DNA of 64,000 bases. Origin: Symsagittifera roscoffensis (lineage: Eukaryota > Xenacoelomorpha > Acoela > Convolutidae). Positions 37,901 to 48,421 of this stretch are shown here, one piece after another. Position numbers and translations under genes: made by a program. The notes under the pieces were generated by a model that had not been told where the DNA came from, made no database searches, and saw nothing but the letters and a program-made list of their open reading frames with translations. The DNA lies in NCBI RefSeq assembly GCF_963678635.1, contig NC_087066.1, positions 17,107,275-17,171,274 of the forward strand. The letters run 5' to 3'. Position 1 is the first letter of the stretch. Each line of letters begins with the position of its first letter.

Positions 37901-40370
37901 CCGACCAAATTCCTGGCTTTCCTTCCCATTATTTCAACGCCACCAATTTTGGGTCTGGTAAGAATTTTAAGTAAACAAATTATTGTCGCTAACTGGGTTG
38001 ATTAAAGATACCTTGCGATACTAAGATCTCAAAAGTTAAAAGGAGTTGTTGTTTGCTGTGCAAGTAACACAGAAAGTTCCGACCACATGCCATAAAGTTA
38101 TACAGTTTTTTTGCGCGTGGAGGGATGGGAGGAAAGACGAAAGATTGAAAAGTTACTAAAGTAATCATAATCGACTACTGTTTTCTTCAAAAAATGGGTT
38201 ACAAAACAAGAAAAAAAACTAATATAAAATAAAATCATACATTTGTTCTATTTTTTTTGCTGATTTTACAAAAGCTTTCTGTTGTCAAGGAAGCCCTTAA
38301 GTAAGCTACAAAAACTTGTTTTTTTGCAGTAAAATTTAGTTTTCAAGGCCAAAAAACTTTTACTATTATAAAACTTAATCATACGCTTGAGTTTTAAAGC
38401 GGTGTTTATCGACACTAAGAAACGTTATTAATTTTTCTTCGCTCGAATCACGAGTGAAATGGCTTGAATTTGACGTATTTCTTGACCCATTCTAATGATT
38501 AGTGCATACCTGATTTTGCGTGGGAAAAAAGTAAAAGAAAAACGCACTCGAAGACCTTTCAGTGGTCGGACCAATAACCAAATATTAATAACGTCAGATA
38601 AGAACAAATCTTTTTAATTTATCGATTTTACAGATGGCTGTGTGCAGTTTTCTGAATCATTTTTGGATAGTTCGTGAAAAGAATTTTGGACAACGAATTT
38701 TTTTTTAGAGCCAAAAGCTGGAGCCTAAGGCGAATGTGTACGCGGGAGACAGGAACGTGTTCGTCACTCTGCAGAGGGCCTGGTACTCCCTTTCTGCCTG
38801 GAAGAGGGCCCATTTGCTGTTCACACTAGCTACAAGCGATGTAGACGACATCACGTACGAAATGTTTTATTAACTCTTACGAAATGCCGAATTGTATTAG
38901 CATAATTGACAATTCATCTGTACTTTTATTTAACATACACTAAATCATTCTAACTAAGGAATTTAAAATAATGTGTTGTCATCTGGTAATCTGCCAGTGA
39001 AGTATTTTCTTTTTTGGTATCAAGCAAGACTTCGCCCAAAAAATATTCATTTTTTGACTAGCTTGTCCTCGTATGACTTATAAACTGCACGTTGTTCTGT
39101 CAGACAATGCTTGTTTTATGCTACGAATTCATTTTTTCCGGCCCAAATCGCAACCTTTAGTTCCATCAAGTTGTCCTGCGTATCATTTGATAGCGATGTA
39201 TTGTATTGTATGTGTTGTATAAAAATTTGTTATAGCTCTGTGCCGCATTTGGTAGGGCACTTGACACAAATTATCGGATGTTTTGAGTGCAGGGGATCGA
39301 ATCCCGCTGGATTTTTTTGTTTTTCACGTTTTTGTTCCGACCAGTGAAAGTGTAGAGAAACCGTATTCGGGTGTTTTCTTTTTTCTTGTTTTGCCACGCT
39401 AAATTAGGTACCACGAATAGTGTTGAGAAAAATTTGTATGAAGTTTTTGGTCTAATTTTTGAGCTAATAAGATGAGCATGCAGGCTTACAATAGCTTAGT
39501 TATGCTCAATTTAAAGCGTGAAAACTTACATTTACTCGAATAATCTTAGTTTTTGGAGTTTTCAGCACCGTTGTGGGGATTTAAAAAATTTCTGCAAAAA
39601 AAATGTTTTCTTTTGTTTTTTTTTTTCTAAAAAACTGTTTTATGTTTGCCTTGTTACCTATGACTGTTGAATATGCCCAAGCTATATTTTTTCGTTCAGA
39701 TCTTTTTATCGCACCACGCAGAAAAACGACAATCATTTGAAAAAAAAAAACGCGTTTTTTTAAGACTGGTCGGAACATTCTGTGCTACTCGCATAGTAAC
39801 CGGCTATCTTTTGGTGAAACGAGGAATTGTGCGTTTAGTTTTTGGTTTGTTTCAGCCTGGAAGACGTGGAGAATTGTAAGGGAAAGGACATGTTGGAGCA
39901 GCTGTTGGGGGAGCTGAAGAAAGACTTTCCTGAACTGAGCAGAGTGATCGTGTCCGAGAGAGACTTATACCTAGCAAATTCCATCAGAAAGTGTGCAGAC
40001 GGAAGTAAGATAAAGATTCAAACCTTCAAAATATGTTTCTACCACCGAAAAATTTGCCTATTCTGTTGTGCCAAAAAATATCCTGTGTCCAATTCAGTGC
40101 CCGGGTTTACGTACGAGTTTTTGCCTAGAATATTGTCCATGATTTTTCTAATTGAATTTTTCAGGAAGTGCGGGCGACTCAATAGTTGCAGTAGTTGGTA
40201 TCGGACATATGAAGGGCATCGAGGACCACTGGGACTCAGCAGACTCGATTGACATCAAAGAACTGGAGGTAATTCCCCGCAAGAAGAGTCTGCTACCCTG
40301 GATGAAACTGATCAAGCTGGGACTCCTGTCTGGAACTCTATTTATTACTTATAGATACTTCAAGAAGTAG
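25977..40370 (+). CDS. TRABD: TraB domain-containing protein (TRABD homologue), nine exons
   Basis: Exons: 25977-26477, 26746-26853, 27152-27371, 35401-35870, 36636-36779, 37668-37781, 38709-38854, 39856-40004, 40165-40370 (TAG). All junctions are GT-AG and every phase fits (0,0,1,0,0,0,2,1), giving 685 residues; human TRABD has about 376. The TraB domain starts near residue 405. It has YLVGTAHFS (first GxxH, 419-422), DIVVELC (Glu446), GLTPGGEFRAAF (506-517), VIVSERDLYL (598-607) and VVGIGHMKGI (second GxxH, 629-632). The GxxH pair and glutamate are the signature of the TraB/Tiki fold. A hydrophobic tail (661-685) suggests membrane anchoring; related plant proteins sit in the mitochondrial outer membrane. 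Residues 1-400 are acidic and Ser/Asn-rich, with TP-containing motifs and NW motifs. Linking exons 1-3 to exon 4 across 8 kb rests on phase and an open frame, and is less certain than exons 4-9. Confidence 0.88.
27422..27427 (-). terminator. Possible ATTAAA poly(A) signal of the nested GPCR
   Basis: On the minus strand ATTAAA lies about 185 bases after the receptor stop codon and just before the antisense of TRABD exon 3. No AATAAA is seen in this interval, so this is the best candidate, but it is only a weak prediction. Confidence 0.3.
27612..33188 (-). CDS. Rhodopsin-family GPCR, probably a neuropeptide receptor, nested in TRABD intron 3
   Basis: Minus-strand exons: 33188-32912 (ATG; TM1-2), 32575-32434 (TM3), 31766-31657 (TM4), 29635-29448 (ECL2 and TM5), 28224-28044 (TM6), 27759-27612 (TM7; TAG). 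The N-terminus has NVT and NGT glycosylation sites. TM2 has FLAVIGIVDTLM with Asp2.50. An extracellular-loop Trp precedes Cys104 (3.25), and exactly 25 residues later comes Arg129 of SLAIDRFCAV (DRF for DRY). ECL2 has WCQIF with the partner Cys. The third loop and TM6 read RRERRQLTVTLVLVAM. TM7 has NSASNFLFYMC (NFxxY for NPxxY), typical of FMRFamide-receptor-like proteins. Phases fit at four junctions, one of them a GC-AG intron (TACAG/GCACAC at 32434). The TM6-TM7 join does not fit in phase, so a microexon, another donor or an error is possible there. The length is about 348 residues. Confidence 0.85.
28943..29354 (-). repeat. Dispersed repeat family A (copy 1), inside a GPCR intron
   Basis: Read on the minus strand it begins AACAAGACTGCTCGTATATC followed by the AGGGCGAGGCCCT hairpin, and ends CGAAAGTCGGAACAAC. 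These are the termini of the approximately 540-bp copies at 59403-59945 and 60862-61412. It lies between the TM5 and TM6 exons of the receptor. Confidence 0.7.
29770..30780. repeat. Dispersed repeat family F, copies 2 and 3 in tandem
   Basis: Copy 2 has CTACAGATGTGCATTCGTAC (about 29898), GAACGTCGAAATGGC, CGCAGCGGAGTAAAA and ends near TGTTCGTTCACTCTTTTCC. Copy 3 follows with CCCAGCGGAAGAAAAAT (about 30546) and ends CGTTCAATGACTCTTTTCCG. The hairpin AAGAGTCGTTGAG...GAAGACTCTT (29820-29850) precedes copy 2. All lie in the TM4-TM5 intron of the receptor, hence also in TRABD intron 3. Confidence 0.6.
31040..31640. repeat. Repeat family D, copy 2
   Basis: TTGTTCACAGAATGGTCAAT, GGAATGGTATGCATGCTCAA and CTACCATCGTTTAGGATAG match the copy at 19480-19600. 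It ends with the TTGCGAAGCTCCGTTTC hairpin like that copy. No ORF is conserved between copies. Confidence 0.55.
33546..33854 (+). other. Unsupported ORF within TRABD intron 3
   Basis: An open frame of about 100 codons contains REAELYIELNKWDSLMQMF and looks more protein-like than most ORFs here. It has no ATG at its start, no convincing splice sites that would fit TRABD phases, and no family I recognise. It may be chance or a remnant. Confidence 0.2.
33975..34310. repeat. Dispersed repeat family B, short copy
   Basis: TTGTTCCGACCATTGAAAAT opens it. CTCGGAACATTCTGTGCTAC and GACTATCCTTGTTTTT close it. The same closing string is at about 39772. It sits next to the BEL/Pao fragment. Confidence 0.45.
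34390..34690 (-). pseudogene. BEL/Pao retrotransposon integrase fragment
   Basis: On the minus strand one open frame reads PFLFRNVVLDYISPL, later NLSTENCLAAVQRLMARRGE and then PDNATYFVAPR. The order matches the integrase core of BEL/Pao elements (family pattern VDYFGP, DLSTExFLxALRRFxARRG, SDNGTNFVGA). Both catalytic Asp positions of the core are still present, but the neighbouring G and N residues are changed. Nothing else of the element (gag, protease, reverse transcriptase, LTR) is seen, so it is a remnant inside TRABD intron 3. Confidence 0.8.
37006..37107. repeat. (GGTGAT)n / (GAT)n microsatellite in TRABD intron 5
   Basis: About ten uninterrupted GGTGAT units are flanked by GATGATGAT steps. 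It lies 230 bases after exon 5 of TRABD and 560 bases before exon 6. The complementary strand gives a spurious Ser/Pro ORF. Confidence 0.95.
38041..38580. repeat. Dispersed repeat family B, full-length-looking copy
   Basis: It opens GAAAGTTCCGACCACATGCC, preceded by TTGCTGTGCAAGTAACACA, and closes TTTCAGTGGTCGGACCAATA. CTGATTTTGCGTGGGAAAAA lies just inside the right end, as in the copy at 2848-3140. It occupies most of TRABD intron 6. Confidence 0.5.
39235..39320 (+). repeat. tRNA-derived SINE head
   Basis: GCCGCATTTGGTAGGGCAC resembles the D-arm/A box. GGGGATCGAATCCCGC about 50 bases later is a perfect T-arm with B box. The acceptor ends do not pair, so it is read as a SINE or tRNA pseudogene. 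It directly precedes another family B copy in TRABD intron 7. Confidence 0.55.
39330..39800. repeat. Dispersed repeat family B, copy in TRABD intron 7
   Basis: Left edge GTTCCGACCAGTGAAAGTG; right edge ACTGGTCGGAACATTCTGTG. The inverted edges share TTCCGACCAGT. The interior is T-rich and lacks coding capacity. Confidence 0.5.
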
Positions 40371-40382
40371 TAGACGTGGTTG

Positions 40383-40388
40383 AATAAA
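40383..40388 (+). terminator. Poly(A) signal AATAAA of TRABD
   Basis: AATAAA lies 13 bases after the TRABD stop codon. This would give a very short 3' UTR; the sequence shows no reason to prefer a later signal. Confidence 0.55.
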
Positions 40389-41099
40389 CTAAGATCACTG
40401 TTAATTTTTGGTGTTTTCAAGTGTTAATGAATGAAAAATATGGTAATTTTTTCAGAAAAGTTCTAATTCTTGCAGATCAAATTTCGAATCTATTTCCATT
40501 TTTCAAATGTATTTTCAAATTTTGCACAGAAAAAATTTTCGAATGTGTTTTCAAGTTTGTTCTATATAAAAGCACCAGGCTTGAAAGTTCGTGGAAATAG
40601 AAAAAGACCTCTGTATTGAATCCATGATGTCTTTTTTGTCATTTTTAACTCAAGTTTTGATCAAAAAAGGCATTGATTATGGTTCATAAGTTCATTAACA
40701 CTTCTCCAACGTTATGTTGAATGCGTTTGATTTTGAAGAGCTTTTAGTTTTAAATTGGCAGTATTCTTATTAACTTCGAATCAATTTTTTTACTTTGCAG
40801 TTTTGCCCGAGAGTCCTGTTAGATCAACTAATAGTCGGAAATGTTAATAGGAAGATTTCACGTGCATGCTGATGATCGATACCAAAGGATGTAAACTATG
40901 AAGAAATATTCATCAAATAATAACGAGGAAAGCTAAACAGCAACGAACACAAAATACTCCTTATCGCCTTTCGTTTTTTCTGCAGAATAATTTTTCTTGT
41001 AATAAGTTTTGTATTTCAATTTTCTTTACCATGTTCACCAATTGTATATAATCTTGCAGAATTGCGTCAGTGTGTGAGATTGATGTGATTCTAACTTAT
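40389..41099. other. Intergenic, no supported gene
   Basis: AT-rich DNA after TRABD with no recognised exon or repeat. Confidence 0.4.
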
Positions 41100-42060
41100 A
41101 TAGGTCGTGAGAGTTGTATTCATTCGGGGTTCGAACTTCAATTCATTCGGGGTTCGAAGTTCAATTCATTTTCTTTGCTGAACGGAAAAGAAATCACTAT
41201 CGAACAGCAAAAACATAATAAAATTTTAGTTTTTAAATTTCCCGCTGAGCAAAAAAATTTTATTAATCTATTTTTCTCTAAATGGAAAACTTAACAACAA
41301 AAAATCAACTGGGAAAACTCTTTTTTAAGAGTTATGAACGTAGTAAGAGTTATTAGCAAATTAATGAAAATCGTTGAAATAATTTTGAAAAATGTCTAAT
41401 TTTTGCAAATTCGCCTCATATATTTGCCCATATTTCGACCTAGTGTTGGTTAGAAAGTCGTTTGACTTAAGACTCTCTTAGAAGTAGGAAAGAATTTTGG
41501 CTGGAGATGCGTTTTTATGACTAAATCAGATACCACAAATAAGTGTTCGAGTAATATATCAGATAAATCATACTACTTGTTCTTCAGACGTAGCTTCGAA
41601 ACGAATTATGATTTCATTTTATTACAAATGCGGTAAGCAAAGGTTTTGTAATGGGGGGGGGTTCTAGACTTTTTATCTTGTAAACAACTTTGTTTACAGA
41701 AAGGTCATTTTAGCAGGAATGGTAAAAATCATTTTGTCATCCTAAAATTCTAGAAATTAAAAAAAACTAACATCATTTAAGCAGTGAGTTTTAAAGAATG
41801 TTTCAGATTGTAGTATTATCTCAAAAAAATCCACTTTTTTTCGGGTTCGTGGTTGTCGCCCTAGTTTCTGTCGGCTCATTTTCTGCTTTTTTTCAAACGC
41901 ACACTTTTTTTTATCCTGTAGGGTTTTTGGCTTTCATTTTAAAGCATGGGTCTTGTTCCAGGTTAAGTTATTATTTACTATAACTGAAAGCTCAATAACT
42001 TGTAAATTTACCATTCTGATTTTGCATAATTGTTTTTTCATTTTAAAATTTTTTTCAAAG
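41100..42060. repeat. Partial copies of families F (41100-41350) and D (41620-42000)
   Basis: Family F landmarks are AAATTTCCCGCTGAGCAAAA and the hairpin AAGAGTTATGAACGTAGTAAGA. Family D landmarks are TTGTTTACAGAAAGGTCATT and GGGTTCGTGGTTGTCG / GTTTCTGTCGGCTCATTTT. A 23-bp unit beginning TTCATTCGGGGTTCGAA is doubled at about 41119-41165. Confidence 0.55.
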
Positions 42061-42652
42061 TGTATAAACAGATGGTTCATTTGGCGTTGTCAACTTACAA
42101 ACTTTCATTTCATACATACTGATCAAAACAAGGTCAGGGAGGTAATCGAGTTTCAGACCTTTGGTTGCAACGACTGCCGACCTAACTCTAGACAAAGTGA
42201 AAAAAAAATCGTCGAATTTGTTCAGATTCAATTTTAGAGCTAGTAGAATTTGTTTTAGATTTGCAGGAAAAGTTAGTAAAGTTAAAAAATTTAGAAACCA
42301 ATTACATTTGCTCTCGCAAATGATTTCTGACACAAAAATTCAACGCAGAGGCGAGGGATACACAAAGCAACGAAAATCATTTTGATGAAAACGTGTGACA
42401 AAACCAACAGCCAGTAGGAAACTAGCTTGAACAAAAACAAGCATAACAAAAAATCACCTGTAACTTTCAAAATGCAAGCTGGTAAATGAACAAATAAAAG
42501 AACGACCGTCACTTATCGTGTAAGTTTAAATCAGACAAACAGCTTGAAACTTGACGTTGAATTTCATTCTTTGAAACGCCTCCGAAAAAAATAAGCTGAG
42601 AAATTAAATGCCAAATCAATTTTTTATTTCGAGGAAATGTTATTTCTTATAT

Positions 42653-42852
42653 NNNNNNNNNNNNNNNNNNNNNNNNNNNNNNNNNNNNNNNNNNNNNNNN
42701 NNNNNNNNNNNNNNNNNNNNNNNNNNNNNNNNNNNNNNNNNNNNNNNNNNNNNNNNNNNNNNNNNNNNNNNNNNNNNNNNNNNNNNNNNNNNNNNNNNNN
42801 NNNNNNNNNNNNNNNNNNNNNNNNNNNNNNNNNNNNNNNNNNNNNNNNNNNN
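42653..42852. other. Assembly gap of 200 N
   Basis: Exactly 200 ambiguous bases. A round number like this is normally a placeholder, so the true length is unknown. Confidence 0.99.
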
Positions 42853-42972
42853 CTTGGACAATTTGGACCAAAAAATCGCATTTATTGGCGTGCTCCAATA
42901 TCAAAGGGGGACCCTTTGGGTCGGCAGGGGGTCGAATCCCTGAGGGAAAAGAAAAGATGCGTCCACCCCCCC
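42853..42972. mobile_element. Partial inverted copy of the CAGGGGCGGAT MITE (H3), cut by the gap
   Basis: TTGATATT-type sequence is followed by CAAAGGGGGACCCTTTGGGT, CGGCAGGGGGTCGAATCCCT and GCGTCCACCCCCCC. This is the complement of the left half of the complete element at 48422-48850. The repeat probably helped to break the assembly at the gap. Confidence 0.65.
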
Positions 42973-43044
42973 GGAATGTTGGAATGTTAGATTATTGAAA
43001 CCACTATAATTTGATGAATGAAATGATTTTTACTTATATCACTT

Positions 43045-44640
43045 GTTGTTCCGACTTTCGAAGAAAACGGAATATTTATGCTCGGTGTGGTTTTTTTATT
43101 CAGTCAATTTTCACCGATCGAAATTATGATTTTCAATAAACATTATGACATTCCTGAGGTCAAATGTAAAAAGATAATTCACCTCGGATTTTTTTAAAGT
43201 TCTGGTGGTTTGAAAATTGCCAAATCTTCCATGTTCTGGACTAAATTATGCGCGCTTTGAAGAATTTATTCATATTGCTGAGAGCTTAACGCGATTTCTT
43301 GACCAAACTTTGACTTTTCTCGAGAAATTTCCTGCCAATTTTGGGTTTTTTGGTTCAATCGAAACTAAAAGTCTGGCGAATCTCTTCCGCATAAGCGGTA
43401 GCCTCAATATTTTTTTTAAACAAGAAGGAATGATTCTCTGAAAATTTCAATTATCTGACTTGTTGACCGTTATTTGGACCTTTCTCGATAACTATTCTGC
43501 CAAGTCTGATATCATAAATTTATTCGACACAAAAACTAAGCTATATTTCAATGCATAGGGTGAATTTCAAAAGCTCAACTTCATAAGCGGCCGAAACCTT
43601 TTTAACACATAAAATGGCTCTCGGATTAGTGAAACTTTTATCAAAAACGAACCTCTTAAACCTGAGGTTGCTGGTTCAATGGATATATTGGGTACTAAGA
43701 AGTTTCCCTGTATTAGCTGCCACTCACACTTTTTTTGCACAAAAAGATATCGTCCTCGGAAGAGTCATTTTTTCGAGCGTTTTTCTAAAAATATGATGAC
43801 TTTTACCGAAAATTACTCTCCCATATCTGAGATATTGGATTCAATTCGAAGAATGAGCTGTGGAAAGTTCCTTTGCACACGCAACTACGCACAGATTTTT
43901 TCAATACACAAAAGTTTATGGCTCTCGGAAAAGTCAAATTTTTGGTTTCTTGACATTTTTCTTTCAAGTAATGACCTTTCTCAAGAACTACTCTGCCTTA
44001 ACTACGTTCGCGGTCCTGCATTAGCGTGATAGTTTCAATTTTTTGATCGTTTTTTGCCATTTCGACTGTTTTCGAGAACCTGGATTGTTGGGTTCAATCG
44101 AAATTAAAGAGTGATGAATCTCGTACGCCAAAAAGAATTTTAACAAGAAGGAATGATTATCGCAATTGTCAGCTATCCAATTTTTTGACCGCTTCTTGGA
44201 CTTTTCTCGATAACTATACACCCAATTCTGATATCATTGGTTTAATCAACACAACAGGTTATTAAAATTTACTTTTGTAATTAGTTACGCCCAGTTTTTT
44301 TGCCATTACTCGATAATTATCGTGCCATCTCTCAGGTTGGCTGTTTAATTGAGAAATACAAGTTTGAAATCTTCTCTACTTTACCGTCCACTACCTGCTT
44401 TTAGAAGAAAAAAGTTAGCGTTTTCACAAAGTCAAGATTTGACCGTTAAATCGAAATTTTTTGAGTTTTCTTAAAAACTACCCTATCAAATATGAGAGAA
44501 AAATTTCCAGCGAAAGAAACGGTTGCGCAAAGTTTTCCCGCAGATGCCGCTAGTCCCTAATTTTTTGCGAGAGAAATGTTAAGTCTCTTCTCACTTATTT
44601 TAGCGAAGAAACAACTATGTTTTTAGGCAAAATCTAATTT
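43045..44640. repeat. Family A end fragment (43045-43255) followed by family G tandem array
   Basis: The first part has TTGTTCCGACTTTCGAAG and ATATTTATGCTCGGTGTGG, the end of family A in minus orientation. From 43260 a unit of about 180 bp recurs with variation: TTTCTCGATAACTATTCTGC / CAAGTCTGATATCAT near 43480 and 44203, related lines near 43300, 43810, 43978, 44320 and 44470. Related sequence is found at 250-920 and 19130-19370. ORFs here are short and not conserved between units. Confidence 0.5.
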
Positions 44641-45349
44641 TCGAATTCACGCATTTCGTCCTGCATCAGTATAACAAATTCAAAAATATCAAATATGTAC
44701 CTCCAGTCTTAGCTGAACCCTAGGCTTTTCATTTTTTTGACCGAGAGTTTGAGTCTGGAAAACCTGGACGCGGCGAGGGTCGAGTAAATCTGGATATACC
44801 AAAACTCGGACGCAAAAATAGGGATCTAAAGTAGCAAAAGTTTTCTACGTGGGAGAAATTCAAAAAAAACTGGAGTTTAATGGATATCAATTGATTTTAT
44901 TGGTGTTTCATTCGTTCGTCCCGATAAAAATCAAAATAAAGTAATTGTAACAGGTTCACAATAGATCGGATCAAAAGTACAGTCCCCCCCCCCCCCCCCA
45001 ATTGATTTAGGGGAGATAAAATATCGGTTTTTCAAAAATTGGCTCCGAGGGCAAAATAATTTGATCTAACTAATCAAAACAACTAATCGTAAACCAATTA
45101 TAACTAATGCTCTATGCTATAAACAGGATAAAAAGATTTTTCGGTATAAAAAGTTTTCTCAGACCGTTTATTCAGCGCACATTGTTTAAATTGATTACTT
45201 TATGAGGAATTAATTTTCGAAAATAGAACATGTTTGAGGAGGGCATTCTACGGTAGGTCATTTGGGGGGAGGAGAGAACTGTACGGTTGATTCAATGGAT
45301 TATAATCTTATCTTTTGTCAGGCCAATGAAATCCATTTCAATCGACTGT

Positions 45350-46885
45350 ACCCCGAGTTGACGTCCATAAAATAAAAATGTTTATCATAAAATTTCAAAT
45401 AGTGAATCTATTGAAAATATGCGTATCAAATTTTTTTGTGTTCACAAAAATTGTGTGATATGCATTTTTTTCAATCGTTTCTTTTTCGAAATTTATCTTT
45501 AATTGATTTAAAACGCAAACAAGACTGCTCGTACATCAAGGCTGAATGTTTTGCCTGCCCCTTAATCCATATCGAAAAATTTAAAAATATATATATATGT
45601 ATAAAATTTGGACAAGTGTTAAAAACAAGATCAACTGTTAAAAATTCAGACGTGCGAAAATGAAACGCCCGATTAGCTAGCCACAATTCAATTTGAAACA
45701 TTTATATTGTGCGGAAAAATTTGCCACGCATAAATAAGTTGCGTTTTGAATCCAGAATTATGTATAAAATCTTTAGAGCGAGCATAAATTAGTCCAGAGC
45801 ATGGGCAAATTGGCAATTTTCAAACTCCCAGAACTTTGCAAAAAAGATCGGAGGTAAAAATATCTTTTATCATTTGATTTCAGGGACTAAATATCTTCAT
45901 TACCTTCAAGTTTTCTCCAAGAAACTATTATTTCAACCGCCCAAAATTGACTGAATACAAATATCACCCCAAGCATTAATATTTGATTTTATTTTCGAAA
46001 ATCAGAACAATAATACAAATTGGAGTCAGTTTTGGTTACATGAGGGCAACTTTGGCATCAAAAAAAATTGATGAAAAAACGCTCATACAATTTCATATTC
46101 AAAAATATGATTTTTTTTCAGTGTAAAACGAAAAGCTACATTGTTGAGCTAAAAAAAATTAATGTCTTTTTTTTTGCAAACTCGCTTCTTCGCTCAAATA
46201 AACATTTTACGAAAACAATATGATATTATTTTTGTGTATATCTTTGTTAAGCTTAAGTTTTTCGCCCAAAAAACCAAAAAGTCGTCATCAAGCGTTTTTT
46301 TACAACAAATTTTTTTTAAAGTTCCATTTGCTAAGATAAATCTAAATTAAAAAAAATAGTCCCATTTTCTCAACTAGCAAAAATTGTCAAAGTAAAAAAT
46401 TTTCTAGCCACATGCGAAACGTTATAATTTTAGTATATAACTCCGCGAGAAACGGTTAGTATTAATTTAAGTTTCTAATATCAGCAAATTCAGTTTGTTT
46501 TCTTCGTAATTCATACACTTTGGTTTCTCTCGTGGTAGAAAAACCTTGTTGTTTGTAATTTTGAATAAAAAAGAAAATTTCGAACCCATTTTTTTTTGCA
46601 TTTTCATCTATGGAAAAAATGCGTATCATACAATTTCATTGTATGAAAAAGTTGCTTGTGCTTTTTGACCAATTTTTGTGATGAAAATTATGGCAAAAAA
46701 CTTGTTATTTAATTCCAGAATGTGGACGAAAAAGTCTTGTTATGTTATTTCACTGCATGAAAAAAAATGCTTATTTCGACATTTTCATACAGTTTTGTCT
46801 TGGTCTATGAAATTGTATAAGTTTGTATGATAAGTATTATTTTCATAGTACGAAATTTTATGATAAGCATCTATTGTCACCCCGG
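45350..46885. repeat. Family E foldback with a nested family A copy (45518-46015)
   Basis: The left end is ACCCCGAGTTGACGTCCATA with TTTATCATAAAATTTCA. The right end is ATGATAAGCATCTATTGTCA then CCCCGGG, which is roughly the complement of the left end. Subterminal ATCATACAATTTCA-type motifs occur near 46625 and 46830 in both directions. Inside, AACAAGACTGCTCGTACATC (45518) to AAAATCAGAACAATAAT (about 46015) is a diverged family A copy, so the A element probably landed in E. Confidence 0.45.
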
Positions 46886-46941
46886 GAAGCAATTATAATA
46901 GATCAAGATCATTTTTTTGGGGCTTAGATTTCAGGTAAGCT

Positions 46942-47017
46942 GTTAGATGCCTCATTTTAAGTTAGATGCCTCGCTTTAAGTTAGATGCCTCATTTTATGT
47001 TAGATGCCTCATTTCAA
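46942..47017. repeat. Four 19-bp tandem repeats
   Basis: GTTAGATGCCTCATTTTAA is repeated four times with one or two changes per unit (units start at 46942, 46961, 46980 and 46999). Confidence 0.9.
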
Positions 47018-47236
47018 TAGATTATGATTAAGTTTTAAGGTTTACATTTTGGGTAGAATTCAGGTTTAAAGCTCACGTAGGCTGCAAGTAATTCCGAAAT
47101 TTTTGATTGTTTTGCAAATAATTCTGCAAAAACTATAAAGACTATTATCCATTATACTGGATTTAAAAAAAAAATTAATTGATTGAAAAAGCTTCTAGTT
47201 TATTTGTTGTACAGAAATAATCAATTGTGATGACAA

Positions 47237-47448
47237 AACGAGACTGCTCGTATATCAGGGCGAGGCGCTGAATTTTCCAATTAAACTTTAAGGCCAATTT
47301 AAAGTTTTTTTGACTAAAATTTGACGAAATAGTCAAAACAAATTCATTTTTTTCTCATAAATTCTTAGTTAAAAAGTCAAAAAATAATTGAATAAAAAAT
47401 CAGCCCAATCATTAATACTCTTCACTCCTCGAAAGTCGGAACAAACAA
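47237..47448 (+). repeat. Internally deleted family A copy
   Basis: It starts CGAGACTGCTCGTATATCAG with the GGGCGAGGCGCTGAA hairpin region and ends CTCGAAAGTCGGAACAAAC. It is only about 210 bp against roughly 540 bp for complete copies. Confidence 0.65.
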
Positions 47449-48421
47449 TGATTCCATTGTCTAAGCTTATAATAATTATGGATATTTGATAACTGAAATA
47501 TTTCGAACAAATTTTTTTTCATTTTGATTGATTTTTACCCAAGAAATCCGATGCGGGAAAATAATGCGCTCCGCACAGAGAAAAAGGGTGGAGAGGTTAA
47601 ACAAAATTTTGAATCATGCAGTTTTCTTGAAAACAGCTTCGTACCCTACGTTTTCCTGCTAGTTCATACGTCGGAAATTTGAAGGAACCTGTTTGATTAG
47701 CATTGTAGTTATGCAGAATAAATGCTTGACACGCAGGTTCTCATTTATGCTTATTGAATGACTAGCAGTTCTTAGTAATAAAAATTGTATCACAATGTAC
47801 CGGCAAAAGTTTTTATTTCATGACAAATTCAATGGTTAAAAACAGGTCTTTATTTCTTACAGATTGAACTTGATCTCAACAAATAAAAAACACTAATTGT
47901 GACTATAAAAAATCAGTTCATTGAGTATTATGGATGATTTGTTTGTATTATATCAAAAAATGTATTGAAATTTGTGCATGCGAAAAATTATCATGCGCAA
48001 AACGTTTGTTTGAGCACAGAAATGATTAAGCAATAATAACAACTTTTTTTCGAATTAGATTATTCTTCTATAAAAAAAAACTGCGTACAACACAACGATC
48101 AACGTTAAAAAATAAAACTTGTTTGATAAACTTTTTATCCAAAGAATCAAGCTGTTTTTGATGCTCAGAAAGTTTCAAAACAGTGAAGAAAAAAATTTTG
48201 TTTTGAAAGTCTTTAAAACTGTTCGTTAAAAATTATAAGAAATACTTATTAGAAGCATTTTGTCATTCAATTGATGTGTTAAATTGTGATCAGTTGGGAT
48301 CAGTTGCTTTTGTGGGCAGGCCAGCCAAAGGAATTGGTTTTGATTTTAATCTGGAAAATTCTTATAAAACTCGTTTAAAAATTAACCTAAGTACCGAAAA
48401 CATAATTGAATCAAGTAGGGC

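Noticed and set aside
39241-39320. A working tRNA gene
   Set aside because: The T-arm is good but the acceptor stem does not pair.
42608-42990. ORFs spanning the N gap
   Set aside because: Most of their codons are N; they are produced by the gap.
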